In this document: positions 12,201 through 22,144 of the stretch, in pieces | Layout of the letters: every line of letters begins with the position of its first letter | How positions within the stretch are numbered: position 1 is the stretch's first letter | Assembly: GCF_018143015.1 (NCBI RefSeq) | Contig: NC_054743.1 | Span: 34,497,934-34,561,933 of the forward strand | DNA length: 64,000 nt | Origin: Lytechinus variegatus | Taxonomy: Eukaryota; Echinodermata; Echinoidea; Temnopleuroida; Toxopneustidae | Reading direction: 5' to 3' | The notes under the pieces: model-generated | The model's database searches: none | What the model was told of the DNA's origin: nothing | What the model saw: the letters and a program-made list of their open reading frames with translations, nothing else | Translations under genes and position numbers: made by a program

Positions 12201-15200
12201 ATATAATGAAATTAGGTGAAAATCTTGTGGTTTGAAACCCTTTATAGTTCTCAACCAATTCTTATAAAAGTTGGCTCACACATTGATTTTGAGGTATAGA
12301 TCTGCAAGACATAGTTATAGTCTATATTGGAAAATTTGTTGCGTGAACAAATTTTTCTGTGGCCGGTCGAGACAAGTATTTCCTAATAAAACCAATATTT
12401 CGCAATTGGTAGCGAACTGATATACAAATAAAAGAAATGTGATTAGACATGTGAGAATCAAAAACTATACCGAGATTACGACAAGAACTTGACAGATTTA
12501 CAGTGAGGCCAGAAAATGAGATTGAGTCGATGTGGATTTTACTAAGATGTACCGGTACTTTGGAGCCAAAAAGAAGAAATTCACATTTGGCTGGATTCAA
12601 CTTAATGCTAGATCCCTAGCCTGCTTCCTTTTTCAGGCCTACTGTTAGATAAATATAGAATAACCTACATTTACTATTTTTTAGAACTAGGCCTAGAATC
12701 TATATTTTGATCAAGTCTACAAGTCTCTAATTTAGATCTCGACCTAAAACTATTAACACCTAGATTGTTATAGTTCTACTTCTACTAGGTCTAGATAGGG
12801 TCTAGCTTTTAGTCTTATTTTTCGTCTAGATCTAGGCCTACGTTAGAGATTCTAGATCAAACAGTAGACTAGTCTGACTAGATCAGCCAGTCCTAACGTT
12901 AGGGCTACCGGCTAGGCTAAAAATAGAATCCAGAATGAATAGAAGAAAGTATAGCCATAATAGGCTAGGCCGCCTAGGCCCTAGACCTGAAGTAAATTTT
13001 TATATTAATCTAGGCCCCAGTCTAGACTGAGCTGTTGGTCTACTGTCTAGGCTTTACTTTTTAGGCCTGTTTTCTAGAAACCTAGATCTAAACAAACTCC
13101 CCAAATGTATAAATTAAGAACTCCTCCAAACAAACATATGGACCTAAAACAGAAGTAGACCTAGGCCTAGATCTACTTAGAATCTACATAGATGTCTAGG
13201 TCAGGACTAGGCCTAGATCTAAGTTTAGGCGTAGTTGGCAAGCAATGCATAGCGATAGGCCTAGCAGTAGCACTGTAGACAGGAATAACCGTCGTTTCTG
13301 GGAATTTATTTAAAAGTTTCTGACATTTACTGTCATATCATTGGTGAGATTAGGGTCTAGGCCAACGTAATGTTGTTAGACTGTTGAGTGTCGTACTCGT
13401 AGTTTAGCTGAAAAACCAAAATACAGTCGGAGACAGAAGCTTTTGGTCTCGGGCTAGGCCTAACCGCCTAACTCTAGACTAAGTCAGATCTATTCTAGTA
13501 CATGTAGGCCCTAAATCTATCCCTGTCCTAAGTAAGGCTAAGCCAGGCTAAGTCCTGAATGTTGTTCTAGGCCTAGGCCAATACTAATATAGGTCTATAT
13601 GATGTATTAATATACTATTAGGGCCTATATAGCTTCAGTCTCGGTTGCTCCACTATGTCTATGGCATGCATTGCCACTAGAGTCTAGACTAACAAAGTTA
13701 CGTTTTGCAGCCTTCATGAAACTAGGCCTAGGCCCTAGGCCTAGTAAAAAAAAAGTAAAAAACACTGTTTAATTATCCTCCAAACAGACGGATATTATAG
13801 ATCTACATGTAATTGGGCCTAGACTAGATCGAGGCCTAATGTTAGACCCAAGACTAGTCTCAAAAGTTTTCCCATAGGGGGCCTAGGTATACTTAGACTG
13901 AAGTTAGAGTAAAGATGTCGAGAAGAATATATTCAATTTATATTTTGACAAACAATACATGAAAAGTAATATATGGGACTGATACAGAAAAAAACTGTGC
14001 AAGTCACTCGGTTTGGGATTGAAATGTTTTGGTAATTAACAAAAATATAGATAAGTAGAATTAAAAATTCTTACCATATATGTGTGATGAATGCTCTTCT
14101 CTTACTACAATAGTTGTAATTAGTTCCAATAAAATCCAAATTTTTAAGAAAAAACAACTTTAGTCGCATTTTTGCAAGTTTGTTGCAGTGACCTCTGCAG
14201 CAATTTATCATTAAGAAGGTCACTGAAGGTCATAGAATTTGAGACTTTGGCTTAGCCATATCGCCTGACTTGAGACAAATGTCTTAAAGTTTATAGAATA
14301 TCGTTAGGGAAGATTTCTTAGACAAGCAAAATGCTAAGACAAATTGCTAAGACTTAAGCAAAAATCTTATCTCGTTTATGGAATACGGGCCCAAGTTCCA
14401 AAGTTTCATCCTGTATCTTCACATTTTCTTGAAGTGAATTATTTACGCCACAGTAGGCATCGTAACAGAGAGGACGGTTCGAGGTGAAATCGCGAGGCGC
14501 GATAGCGCACTGTATCTGCGCAGAGAGGACGGTTCGTGGTGCGTGCAACGATTTGTTTGGCGCCACCTGTGCCTGGGAGCGCGTTTCCGTTTTACACCCT
14601 GGCGAAGGCATTTTCCGGAAAAGTAGCCAAAAGGCGACTAGTGAAGAGTCTACGTCTACGTTTGTTTACATTATCAGCTGGGCGCGCGATCCAAAGTCCG
14701 CACCGAAGTTCATAGAGATGTATATTATTGACACTAGAGGGCGGACTTCATCAAATTGCTGTGAATCCATGTTCGGGGCGGCTGCCATCTTAAAGAGGGC
14801 AAGAGCGCGGATTTATAACACACGGCTCTATGGGAGAATATCACATATTTAACTTTTTAACATTATATTTTCAATTTATTGCTGTATGCAACGTTAAAAT
14901 CACAAAGCAAAACATTTTTATGTTAAAATATATGATAACCATGCATATTTTATAAAGGAGATGGACTGAACATCCAGAAAACGGGGGAAAAATAGGTTGC
15001 TGTACGTGCATTACCTATAATGATGTAGATCAGGGCTTGATCTGAAGTTTCCCCTCCCATGCCTCCTTTCAGTTAATTTTGACGAAATCAAAGTAGAAAT
15101 CATATGGTGAATCACTGATAATCCCATTAAATATAATATTGGAGACTATGCGACGTTATAGCTATATTTAACACCACGGGTGTTAAATCTAGCAGCCCAA

Positions 15201-18200
15201 TCAATAAAGGACCACACCATCTGGTTTTGGAGTAACACTGCCACTGGTGTGAAGATTACCAACATTTAGGATGTTAAAATATATCAACACCAGTCTTGGT
15301 GTTCGATTTGAACACGAGTTGGAGAATGTTATGAAGTTGACACCATTTGGTGTTCATTTGACACACTCGAACACCTGCAGAAACGAACATTTAAACTTGC
15401 GAAACTTAAATCACCCATTGGTGAAAAAAAAAACCAACACCAGCTTTGGTGTTGTTTCACGGTTCGGATTCACACCATTTGGTGTCCGATTTCAAGTTCT
15501 TCAACATCTGCAGCCTGACGGTGTAACTTAACACTAGGGTATTTTTTTTAATACCCCAACAACAGACAGTGTTGAGTTACTCCATGCAGTGAAGTGTAAC
15601 TTCAACAATAATTTTTGTTAAAATATTTCTATCCAACACCTGTCACGGTGTTGTTTCAACACTTCTGAGTATTTGGTGTTTATTTTACACTCTAAGTGTT
15701 GTTTCAACACGGTATATTGCTTGAACACTGCCGGAGTGTCAAATGAGCACCAAGTTGTTTCAACACTTCTGAGTATTTGGTGTTTATTTTACACTCTAAG
15801 TGTTGTTTCAATACAGTATATTGCTTGAACACTGAGTGTCAAATGTGCACCAAATCAAGAGAACATATGAACACTCTAAAGTGTTAAGTTGACCTTATCT
15901 TACACCCTTGTCACGGTATATGCTATATGATGGCTTATATATTACTACTCAGTCGACCTCGTCGTTTTTCCCCCGTTTTCTGGATGTTCAGTCCATCTCC
16001 TTTATAAAATATGCATGGTTATCATATATTTTAACATAAAAATGTTTTGCCTTGTGATTTTAACGTTGCATACAGCATTAAATTGAAAATATAATGTAAA
16101 AAAGTGAAAAATGTGATATTCTCAGATAGAGCCGTGTGTTATAAATCCGCGCTCTTGCCCTCTTTAAGATGGCGGCTGCGCAATACATGGAATCACAGCC
16201 GCATTACGCGCGCGTCAATGCGAGCGATTACTCTAGTGTCAATATGGAGCGCGTTTCCGTTTTACACCCTGGCGAAGGCATTTTCCGGAAAAGTAGCCAA
16301 AAAGCGACTAGTGAAGAGTCTACGTCTACGTTTGTTTACATTATCAGCTGGGCGCGCGATCCAAAGTCCGCTCCTATCTCTCAATCCATCTGTCTGTCTT
16401 TCTCTTATTCTCTCTATCTATTTATCTATCTATTTTTTAACTTATCTGTTAATTTATAAATATTCTTTGTCTCTCTCCCTCTTTATCTATCTAACATCTA
16501 TCTTTCATCTATCTATCTCTATCTATCCATCTGTCTGTCTTTCTCTATTTATCCTATCTATCTATCTATGTATCTATCTATCTGTTAATTTGTCTATCTT
16601 CTCTGTCTCTCTCATTCTTTATCTTTCTATCTATCTAACATCTATCTATCTGTCTCTCAAATTCTCTATCTCTCTCTCTCTATGATCTATCTATCCTTCT
16701 CTCCCCCTGGCTCCCTCTTTATATCGACCTCTCTGTCTCTCCCCCTCTCTCTATTTATCTATCTATCCATCCATATCTCCCTCTTTCTCTCTCTTTCTAT
16801 CTATCTATCCCCCTCTCTCTCTCTATTTCTATCTATCTATCTGTCTATCTTGTCTTTATCTATTTATCAGTCTTCTATATCTATCTTTCGGCAGCTTATT
16901 AATTCTATGTGTATCAATCCATCAAACTTCAATTTGTCTTTCCATTATAAGTATCTGTTTATTTTTATTTTGTCTGTCATTCTATTCATTTAGTTAATAA
17001 TTTATTTTTAGAAAAAAAATATCATAAACAACGCGACTGCAAAAGCATGTTCGGATTTCACTCAGGACTGACTGCCGCTCTCTCTGTACATGAAGTGCCG
17101 AGGAACTCTGTGCTCTGATCAGTAACTGTGCAAATTGCATGCGGTGGTGGACTCGCCTGTGTCGCACGCTGCATGCAACCAGCGACGTGTGTAGACTCTT
17201 CACTAGTCGCTTTTTGGCTACTTTTCCGGAAAATGCCTTCGCCAGGGTGTAAAACGGAAACGCACTGGCTGCCTGCGCGGGAGGCGAAAAGCGAACTGAA
17301 TCACTATTCGCGACCCGCAGGTCTCTCTTCCCGATATAACTGATTGGGGGAATGCAGGTGGACCACTATACACCGGGGTTTCCCCTACTCTTATACGAAT
17401 AGTGCAGTGCACGGTTTCTATCACAAACACGTCAGAAAATAGTTGAAACGACACCATTTTAGAATCGAACCAATGATATTCCTGCTACTTTTGTGGTGTA
17501 AGCACCTACAAATATCATGCTGTAGTTGTTTCGAAACTTCTGGAATTTTGTGGATTCTCTGGTGTCAAATTAAATAGAGCTTTAATTTGTACTCTATACG
17601 TCGCGTGATAAGTCCAGTGAACGACGGTGGACTGTCTTATCAAAATGAAATTAACAAATATTAAAAAGAAAAGAAAACTCAACTTCAAATAGAAATGTGT
17701 ATATACCCGTATCAAGCATACCCATTTATTACGGTTCTGTTTCAGGTATGACGTTTTCCATGATGCCGAATGTCCAGGAATTTATTAACGCATTCAGCTC
17801 GCCATGGGTGAACGACTGTCTAATCCAGAAATTTATTCCATCCCAACCGGAGATCATGTCAAAATTAGGTAAGAGTATGAAACTATAATGACGCTTCATC
17901 CCAGACATTCTTTTTTTTTTAAATCCATTGAAATTATGCAGTACCCTATGGAGAGATTTAGTACGATACATTACCATGATTACCTTGTAAAGTAGTTGCG
18001 AATGAGATATGAACATGATTGAATTGAAAATACGTTATATAAATCATATGTATTAGTATTATTATTATTATTAAGATCCAATTATTATATTCAAGCGCGG
18101 GTTTAGGGGGTATGGCCTGAGGCAGGGTGCTACATAAGCACTTGCCCTATTGCCCGGGGCAAGTAAAAGTTAGAGTCGGGCAAGTGTTTTGAAGTAAAGA

Positions 18201-20677
18201 CCAAAACTACTTGCCCGAATTGGGCAAGCAAAATTCACACAGAAAGCAAAATTCTCACAGTAGAATGACCAAAATAACGGTCGAAATGATATGATATTGA
18301 CCATAATTTGGTCATGATGGCAAGCAAGATAAAATCACTTTAGAAAAATAAATGCAATAATAAGGTAGATAAGCTCATGTCCAATGAGAGAAAATGGTTT
18401 ATAAAACCGCAAAACTTTCTTTTGAAGAGGTAATCCTTTATTTCGATGATTTTATTCAGGCAAGTGAAATAGATTTTTGGGCAAGTATATTCCAACTATT
18501 AAAAAATTTACTTGCCCGACTGGGCAAGCGTTTCTTAAAAGTTATGTAGCACCCTGCCTGAAGGGTGGGGGTCACTCTCGTCATGGACCTATTACCATGC
18601 TCTCATTAAAGAGTGTAAAAAATACCCTGAACGGAGATTCAAGCCAGGGCAGGCCGTTAGGACACTCTAAACGTGGATTTTGTGCAGATGTCCCAGATTT
18701 GCAAATTATAGACTCTATTCGAGTTAAGCTATTGTGATTTAGGGGGACCTTTCCTCATTTTTGGCGTTCCCGACACCCTATTCGCGTTCCCGCGCGTTCA
18801 GAGCCTACTTTAAAAAAAAATTAAAAAACACCCCTTTTCGCTTTTGTTTTTGTTTTCTCTTCTCGCGGATGCTGTCCATCGTGGACAGTGACAGTGACCC
18901 TGTTAAGGGGCAAATATAAGACTGCTCGTGCCGATCTTTAGCTGCAGCGCTTTTTCTTGTTTGTTAGAATGGTTATTTTGGTGCTATTGATGGTACACTT
19001 TTACCTCATTGATATTGCCCTTCACCTCTTTCTGGCAAATTCTGGATCCATACCTGCTTGTATCGTTTACCCCAAATCGAAGAAATACCATATTTATACC
19101 AAATCTTTGGTAGACGTCACTTGTTCACTGCAACCATCCTACCTGTGGGGAATCTACAGGTATAGGACTATGTTATGCCAATGCTATACATAACACACAC
19201 TTAACAAAAATCATTAAATATCACTTTTGTGACCAAAATTACTAATTTCCATACAGTTGTAATTACTTTTCATTAGTGACTTGGGAATTATTTTTGTATT
19301 CACCAGAGCGCTCAAAAACTTGAATTTTGGGCACATTTTTGTGTACGCCCTCTATTGGTGGAAAGTAATATGGCAAGAAAATTTTCATTTTTCAATATCT
19401 ATTTCAAATTAAGAAAAAATAATTTAAAGAATTAAATTTACATAAGAGCCAGGTTATATGATGAATAGCTGTAGTGGAAACTGACAGTGTAATAAAATGA
19501 AGCATTTGTCCCATAGAAAAGAGAAAATAAGCCAAACATTGCCACCCTTATTTTGCCACACATGGATATGAACTGAGAACAAGGTTATATCATAACCTTG
19601 TTCATTGAATGAGTGGTAGACGTTGTGAATAACTCATAGAGATATATACATCTCTATGGAATAACTCAATCTGAACTTCGCGATCTCGAAAACTATGGAG
19701 AGCCAAGTGTTTTCTTGATCCTTCTGTACAAACCTACACCAAAACTGCAAAGTGGACTCTGATAGCATTATTGGAGTGTGTGGTTGAATTTCGAGTTCTT
19801 ATGCATGTTAAAATGCGCAAATGGACTTTCATTCAAGTTTTCATCCCAGGAGAGGCTCATTGCAGAAAGAGTTGCAATCGATTGCAACTCTAAAAATCAT
19901 GCGAAACTTCATTTTCAACCAATCAACAGCGCGCATATGGGACTTGCGATTGATTCTGGGGCTTGCGTTTAAACGCAACTCTTTCTGCAACGGGCCCCAG
20001 GAGTGGCTAAATCCATGGGAATTCTATAGTTGTTTGATTTTGATATAAAAACCATTCGACCGTGCACTATAAACACATTACAATTTCAATTTTGATGTTT
20101 CAATATTATTGCAGAAACTGGCATTCGAATGCTCGAAGTCGGATGCGGTCGTGGTGCTGCGACAAGAAAGCTAGCTGAAAGGTTTCCAAATACTCATGTT
20201 GTAGGTCTTGACATAGACCAGGGTGCAGTTGATCGGTCGAACGAATTAGCTAAATCACTGGCACTCAATAACGTGGAGTTCGTCTGCAGTGACGCCGCTG
20301 CGATGCCTAAGGACTGGACCTCGACCTTCGATTACGTGTTCATCTACGATGTCCTCCACGATACACCCCGACCAGACCTGATCATTGACGAGGTCAAGAG
20401 GGTGATGAAGACGTCGGGGATCGTGTCTGTGATTGAGATGAATGCAGAATCAAAGCAATCTGAAAACATCGAGAACCCTTCGGCATCATTGATGTATACG
20501 TGCAGCTTGTTTTATTGTTTGCCAATGGGATATAACGCACCTGATTCCATGGGTCTTGGAACTATGTGGGGCAAGGACCGAATAAGGGAGTTCATGAAAG
20601 GCAAAGGTCTAAAGATTAAATCAGAAACAATGGTTCCTATGATGCCACAAATTCATTTCCTCTTGGAATTGATGTAA
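3052..20677 (+). CDS. Class I SAM-dependent methyltransferase, Rv2258c-like; complete 4-exon gene
   Basis: Joined exons 3052-3242, 8440-8651, 17746-17868 and 20115-20677 give 1089 nt, a 362-aa protein with stop. All three introns have GT-AG ends and keep the frame (phases 2, 1, 1). The N-terminal third resembles a winged-helix substrate or dimer domain (NLKERYVREWLGVM about residues 61-74, then a YHLPP stretch). The C-terminal half is a Rossmann methyltransferase: motif I LEVGCGRG (182-189), acidic GLDID (206-210) for the SAM ribose, CSDAAAMP (233-240) for the adenine side, and FDYVFIYDVLHD (247-258). These match the Rv2258c-like family, which is common in bacteria and also predicted in echinoderms; about 350-360 aa is the usual length. 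No signal peptide or membrane segment, so probably cytosolic. The substrate cannot be read from sequence. The start is the only ATG giving the family N-terminus. Introns are 5.2, 9.1 and 2.2 kb and full of mobile elements. Confidence 0.93.
3545..6620. repeat. Tandem 'gcgagcgcgaagcgcgagc' module array in intron 1
   Basis: About eleven diverged modules of roughly 100 bp, each opening with a near-palindromic core of the type gcgagcgcgaagcgcgagc and continuing 'tgaaaatttttgatattcag' (for example 3845, 4247, 4336, 4453, 5595, 5999, 6212, 6418). Both ends carry 'cgccaataggggg' (near 3553 and 6585), as if the array is one mobile unit. A mariner-like element (4585-5556) is nested inside. Confidence 0.7.
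4585..5556. mobile_element. Tc1/mariner-like MITE, TA flanks
   Basis: Inverted ends TACAGTGCGTATC (4585) and GATACGCACAGTA (to 5556), with arms extending over AAGTTTACACTT and further diverged pairing. A TA lies at each edge. No transposase frame inside. It interrupts the surrounding module array. Confidence 0.75.
6793..7236. mobile_element. Foldback element with ends CCAGTTCGTAGTTACTT
   Basis: CCAGTTCGTAGTTACTT at the left and AACTACGAACTGG at the right are inverted. Part of the interior ('gtgactagaatag') recurs near 44667, so it is a dispersed family. Confidence 0.5.
7290..7560 (+). mobile_element. 'TTTCACACG' foldback family, partial copy
   Basis: Left end 'ctttcacacggtaaaaaa', interior 'agaatcacgaacgctaatca', right part 'gattcgcgtgtgaaa'. 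Same family as copies at 37.9, 45.8, 54.2, 57.3, 58.0 and 58.3 kb. Confidence 0.65.
7600..7672 (+). repeat. SINE tail fragment related to 35310-35360
   Basis: 'gaatggtgacgtacatgaag' followed by 'gatcatatct' matches the tail of the 7SL-like SINE with scattered differences. No head is present. Confidence 0.45.
7669..7926. mobile_element. Foldback element, ends CCCGTCTTACAAAGAG
   Basis: CCCGTCTTACAAAGAG at left and CTCTTTGTGAGACGGG at right are inverted repeats, with GATTGATC-type arms. A second copy (28690-29108) is split by a SINE. Confidence 0.65.
7995..8122. mobile_element. Palindromic MITE, ends CCCGTTGCAGAAAGAGTTGC
   Basis: Inverted arms around a 128-bp unit, ending CTCTTTCTGCAACGGGCCCC. 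Further copies at 19855-19999 and 49071-49217 and a fragment near 54480-54590 share the interior 'ccaatcaacagcgcgcat'. Confidence 0.75.
8440..8651 (+). CDS. Methyltransferase exon 2
   Basis: The acceptor is CAACAG|GTATG at 8439/8440 and the donor CGAG|GTATGT at 8652. Joining to exon 1 restores the codon AGG and reads NLKERYVREWLGVM, a hallmark of the family's winged-helix region. The exon also carries YHLPPHR and the segment before the catalytic domain. The open frame upstream of the acceptor is intronic. Confidence 0.92.
9233..9380. repeat. Pyrimidine-rich tract
   Basis: Nearly pure C/T on the + strand (tcttc-type). Open frames here encode only Phe/Ser or Lys/Glu runs. Confidence 0.85.
9702..10310. 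mobile_element. TTAA-flanked foldback element, family 1 (AGGWCAAGTCCACC)
   Basis: TTAA|AGGTCAAGTCCACC at left and GGTGGACTTGTCCT|TTAA at right. Arms of about 200 bp are inverted copies carrying 'catccgattttgatgaaat' and 'gaaagttatgacatt'. No coding capacity. Confidence 0.8.
10346..10500. mobile_element. Palindromic MITE with 'GTCACACCGCCCGAGCG' arms
   Basis: Arms of about 47 bp (CACACCGCCCGAGCGTTG, then GGAGCGGTCGTGGAGC) are inverted around a 50-bp centre. The GC-rich arms stand out from AT-rich surroundings. Its general plan resembles 34993-35149. Confidence 0.8.
10543..10950 (+). mobile_element. TTAA-flanked foldback element, family 3, right end lost
   Basis: TTAA|AGGGGAAGTTCACTCTGA at left with the interior of the complete copy at 42027-42535. 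It stops before the right terminus at a stretch of ATT repeats. Confidence 0.65.
11430..12350 (+). repeat. Tandem array, about 155-bp unit with GTTGCCATGGTAAC
   Basis: GTTGCCATGGTAAC or a variant begins at 11565, 11712, 11871, 12030 and 12178, with a decayed sixth near 12340. Spacings are 147, 159, 159 and 148 bp. Between them recurs 'ttctcatgaaagttggctca' followed by 'cacattggtcttgag' variants. Units are quite diverged, so the array is old. Confidence 0.8.
12322..12600 (-). pseudogene. Non-LTR retrotransposon reverse transcriptase fragment
   Basis: Frame reads NPAKCEFLLFGSK, then SCRNLGIVFDSHM and RYQLRNIGFIRKYL, the region after the catalytic core in CR1/jockey-like reverse transcriptases. 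92 codons remain; the rest of the element is missing. Confidence 0.75.
12620..13900. repeat. CTAG/AGGCCT-rich block
   Basis: About 1.3 kb built largely from taggcctag, ctagatct and ctagacc words in changing order, with no fixed period. It is unlike all other sequence in the window. No gene seen. Confidence 0.8.
14580..14704 (+). repeat. Solo 125-bp terminal repeat (GCGTTTCCGTTTTACACC)
   Basis: Same sequence as the ends of the elements at 16250-17263 and 40675-41984. In direct orientation with 16250-16374, it flanks the element 14721-16246. Confidence 0.7.
14721..16246. mobile_element. 1.5-kb element with long inverted arms and internal GTGTT repeats
   Basis: Ends ATTGACACTAGAG and CTCTAGTGTCAAT are inverted. 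The arms 14785-14992 and 15965-16178 match over about 200 bp ('ccatcttaaagagggcaaga', 'gatggactgaacatccagaa'). The interior (15165-15900) is made of 'acaccagtcttggtgtt'-type units, including two tandem copies of about 103 bp starting near 15651 and 15754. No coding frame. Confidence 0.7.
16250..17263 (+). mobile_element. Inverted-repeat element carrying a (TATC)n microsatellite, copy A
   Basis: GCGTTTCCGTTTTACACCCT at left is inverted at right (AGGGTGTAAAACGGAAACGC). The left arm is about 125 bp, the right at least 65 bp. The core holds a TATC microsatellite (about 16370-16880) and a unique segment with 'gcatgcggtggtggactcg'. Same element, opposite orientation, at 40675-41984. Confidence 0.75.
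16370..16880. repeat. (TCTA)n-type microsatellite
   Basis: Interrupted tcta/tctg/tctc repeats inside the inverted-repeat element. Frames over it give only Leu/Ser/Ile/Tyr runs. Confidence 0.9.
17746..17868 (+). CDS. Methyltransferase exon 3
   Basis: The acceptor TTCTGTTTCAG ends at 17745 and the donor is TTAG|GTAAGAG at 17869. The exon supplies residues about 135-176 (MTFSMMPNVQEFINAF onward), the linker that runs into motif I. The upstream junction makes a Gly codon and the downstream junction a Glu codon, both in frame. Confidence 0.9.
18123..18556. mobile_element. hAT-like MITE with CAGGGTGC ends
   Basis: CAGGGTGCTACATAA at left and TTATGTAGCACCCTG at right. The flanks CCTGAGG (18116-18122) and CCTGAAGG (18557-18564) look like an 8-bp target duplication with one base lost. 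Internal 'cttgcccgaattgggcaag' hairpins occur on both sides. Confidence 0.75.
18570..20114. other. Rest of methyltransferase intron 3
   Basis: No gene found. It holds two short perfect or near-perfect palindromes (19578-19602 and 19635-19658), and the CCGTTGCAGAAAG palindromic MITE at 19855-19999. Confidence 0.6.
19855..19999. mobile_element. Palindromic MITE (TTGCAGAAAGAGTTGC), copy 2
   Basis: Left 'attgcagaaagagttgcaat', right 'ctctttctgcaacgggcccc', interior 'ccaatcaacagcgcgcat'. It ends about 115 bp before methyltransferase exon 4. Confidence 0.7.
20115..20677 (+). CDS. Methyltransferase exon 4 (catalytic domain and stop)
   Basis: The acceptor ATTATTGCAG ends at 20114; the exon reads ETGIRMLEVGCGRG and onward through the whole SAM-binding fold to TAA at 20675-20677. 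It contains all the cofactor motifs. The C-terminus (QIHFLLELM) ends as usual for this family. A TTAA-flanked foldback element starts 58 bp after the stop. Confidence 0.95.
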
Positions 20678-20735
20678 ATAGGGGAGACTCCTGGTAGAAC
20701 AGACCGGGTGGCCTATTTTCATCGTGTTTTTTAAG

Positions 20736-21419
20736 TTAAAGGACAAGTCCACCCCAACAAAAACTTGATTTGAATAAAAAGAGAAAAATTCAACAAGCAT
20801 AACATTGAAAATTTCATCAAAATTGGATGTAAAATAAGAAAGTTATGACATTTCAAAGTTTCGCTTCATCTCACAAAAACAGTTATATGAACGAGCCAGC
20901 TACATCCAAATGAGAGAGTCGATGATGTCATTCACTCACTATTTCTTTTGTTTTTTATTGTTTGAAATATGAAATATTTTGATTTTCTCGTCATTGTCAT
21001 GTGAAATGAAGTTTCATTCCTTCCTGAACACGTGGAATTCCATTATCTTAACATTTTGTGCTTCAGGCAAGGAGGTCCTAATCGTCAAATTCGTAAAAGC
21101 TGAAATATTGTATAATTCAAACAATAAAAAAACAAAAGAAATACTTCATTTCACATGACAATGATGAGAAAATAAAAATATTTCATATTTCATATAATAA
21201 AATACAATAGAAATACTGAGTGGGTGACATCATCAACTCTCTCATTTGGATGTAACTGGCTTGTTCATATAACTATTTTGTTAAAAATAAGCGAAACTTT
21301 GAAATGTCATAACTTTCTTATTTTACATCCGATTATGATGAAATCTTCAGCATTGTGCTTGTCTCATTTTTCTCTATTGATTCAAATCAACATTTTTCTG
21401 AGGTGGACTTGACCTTTAA
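20736..21419. mobile_element. TTAA foldback element, family 1, after methyltransferase stop
   Basis: TTAA|AGGACAAGTCCACC to GGTGGACTTGACCT|TTAA. It begins 58 bp beyond the stop codon. Its left arm contains AATAAA at 20773-20778, the first such hexamer downstream of the gene. It has an extra duplicated arm segment near 21145-21215. Confidence 0.8.
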
Positions 21420-22144
21420 AAAAAAGAAAGGGCATGGCCCATTGTGTACTTTGAGCTAGAGGGGCGTGCTTTCGAGCGAAATGTTTTTTTTAATACGAAC
21501 TTCATGCCTCTTAAATTTTTTGTACCACACAAAAATCCATTTTTAAGCTTTAAAAATAAGCTACAAGACTGACTTATATTTTGGCAAAAGTCTCGCTTTT
21601 TTATTAAAAAAAAAATTGTTTTTTTTTTAAGGCGTTCTTGCCTGTATCAAACCCACAACCATGTCATTTTAAGCGCAATAATCATCCAATTGCGCCACAC
21701 AGACCAGTTTCTGGGGTCGTTGCCTATTGCCACATACGTTACAGCTTTACATCTATATGAATATTGGTGATGTGTAGTCTTTGACTGAATAAATCATATT
21801 CTGAGGCCTGAAAAAAGGGTTCGTACGAAAATATATATATACCGGTACATATATATTTCCGCTTCCCTGAGAAACACTTTGAGGGAACACAAAATGCAAA
21901 AGAGAAAAGCAAATAAAAGAACAATATTGCCCCTGTTGCTCTATTTTTGTTCAATTGAATGCATCAAATATAGTCTTTATAAGCTTTAAACATTTTAAAA
22001 GGGGATGAGTTCTTCCCAGATAGTATTTGTAATCCAATGATTTTGTCAATAATAACCCTTACTTATATTTCAGTTATTGTAATATACAATTCCCTTAATC
22101 CTCTTTAACGTTGTTCTCACGTTGCTATTATTTGTAATGATCTT

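Larger units (their letters stand above)
11118..14392. mobile_element. 3.3-kb element, ends GGGCCCGTATTCCATAAACG
   Basis: Perfect inverted ends (GGGCCCGTATTCCATAAACG at 11118; CGTTTATGGAATACGGGCCC to 14392), with subterminal 'ttaagcaaaaatct' / 'taagtcaaaaatct' and repeated 'ggctaag' / 'taagaca' motifs. It contains a tandem array, a reverse transcriptase fragment and a CTAG-rich block. No transposase frame recognised. Confidence 0.7.
10970..14547. mobile_element. Outer element of a nested composite, ends GCACGCACCACGAACCG
   Basis: GCACGCACCACGAACCGTCC at 10971 is inverted at 14524-14546 (GGACGGTTCGTGGTGCGTGC). The 3.3-kb element 11118-14392 lies entirely inside. The two may be independent insertions; boundaries rest on the inverted ends only. 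Confidence 0.5.

Noticed and set aside
11430..12350. CRISPR-like array
   Set aside because: Repeat units of about 155 bp with no constant spacer length, in animal DNA; an ordinary tandem repeat.
16104..16993. Long + strand frames rich in Leu, Ser, Ile and Tyr
   Set aside because: They read through a TATC microsatellite and the arm of a foldback element.
18477..18737. 86-codon + strand frame
   Set aside because: It spans the right end of the hAT-like MITE and has no recognisable domain.
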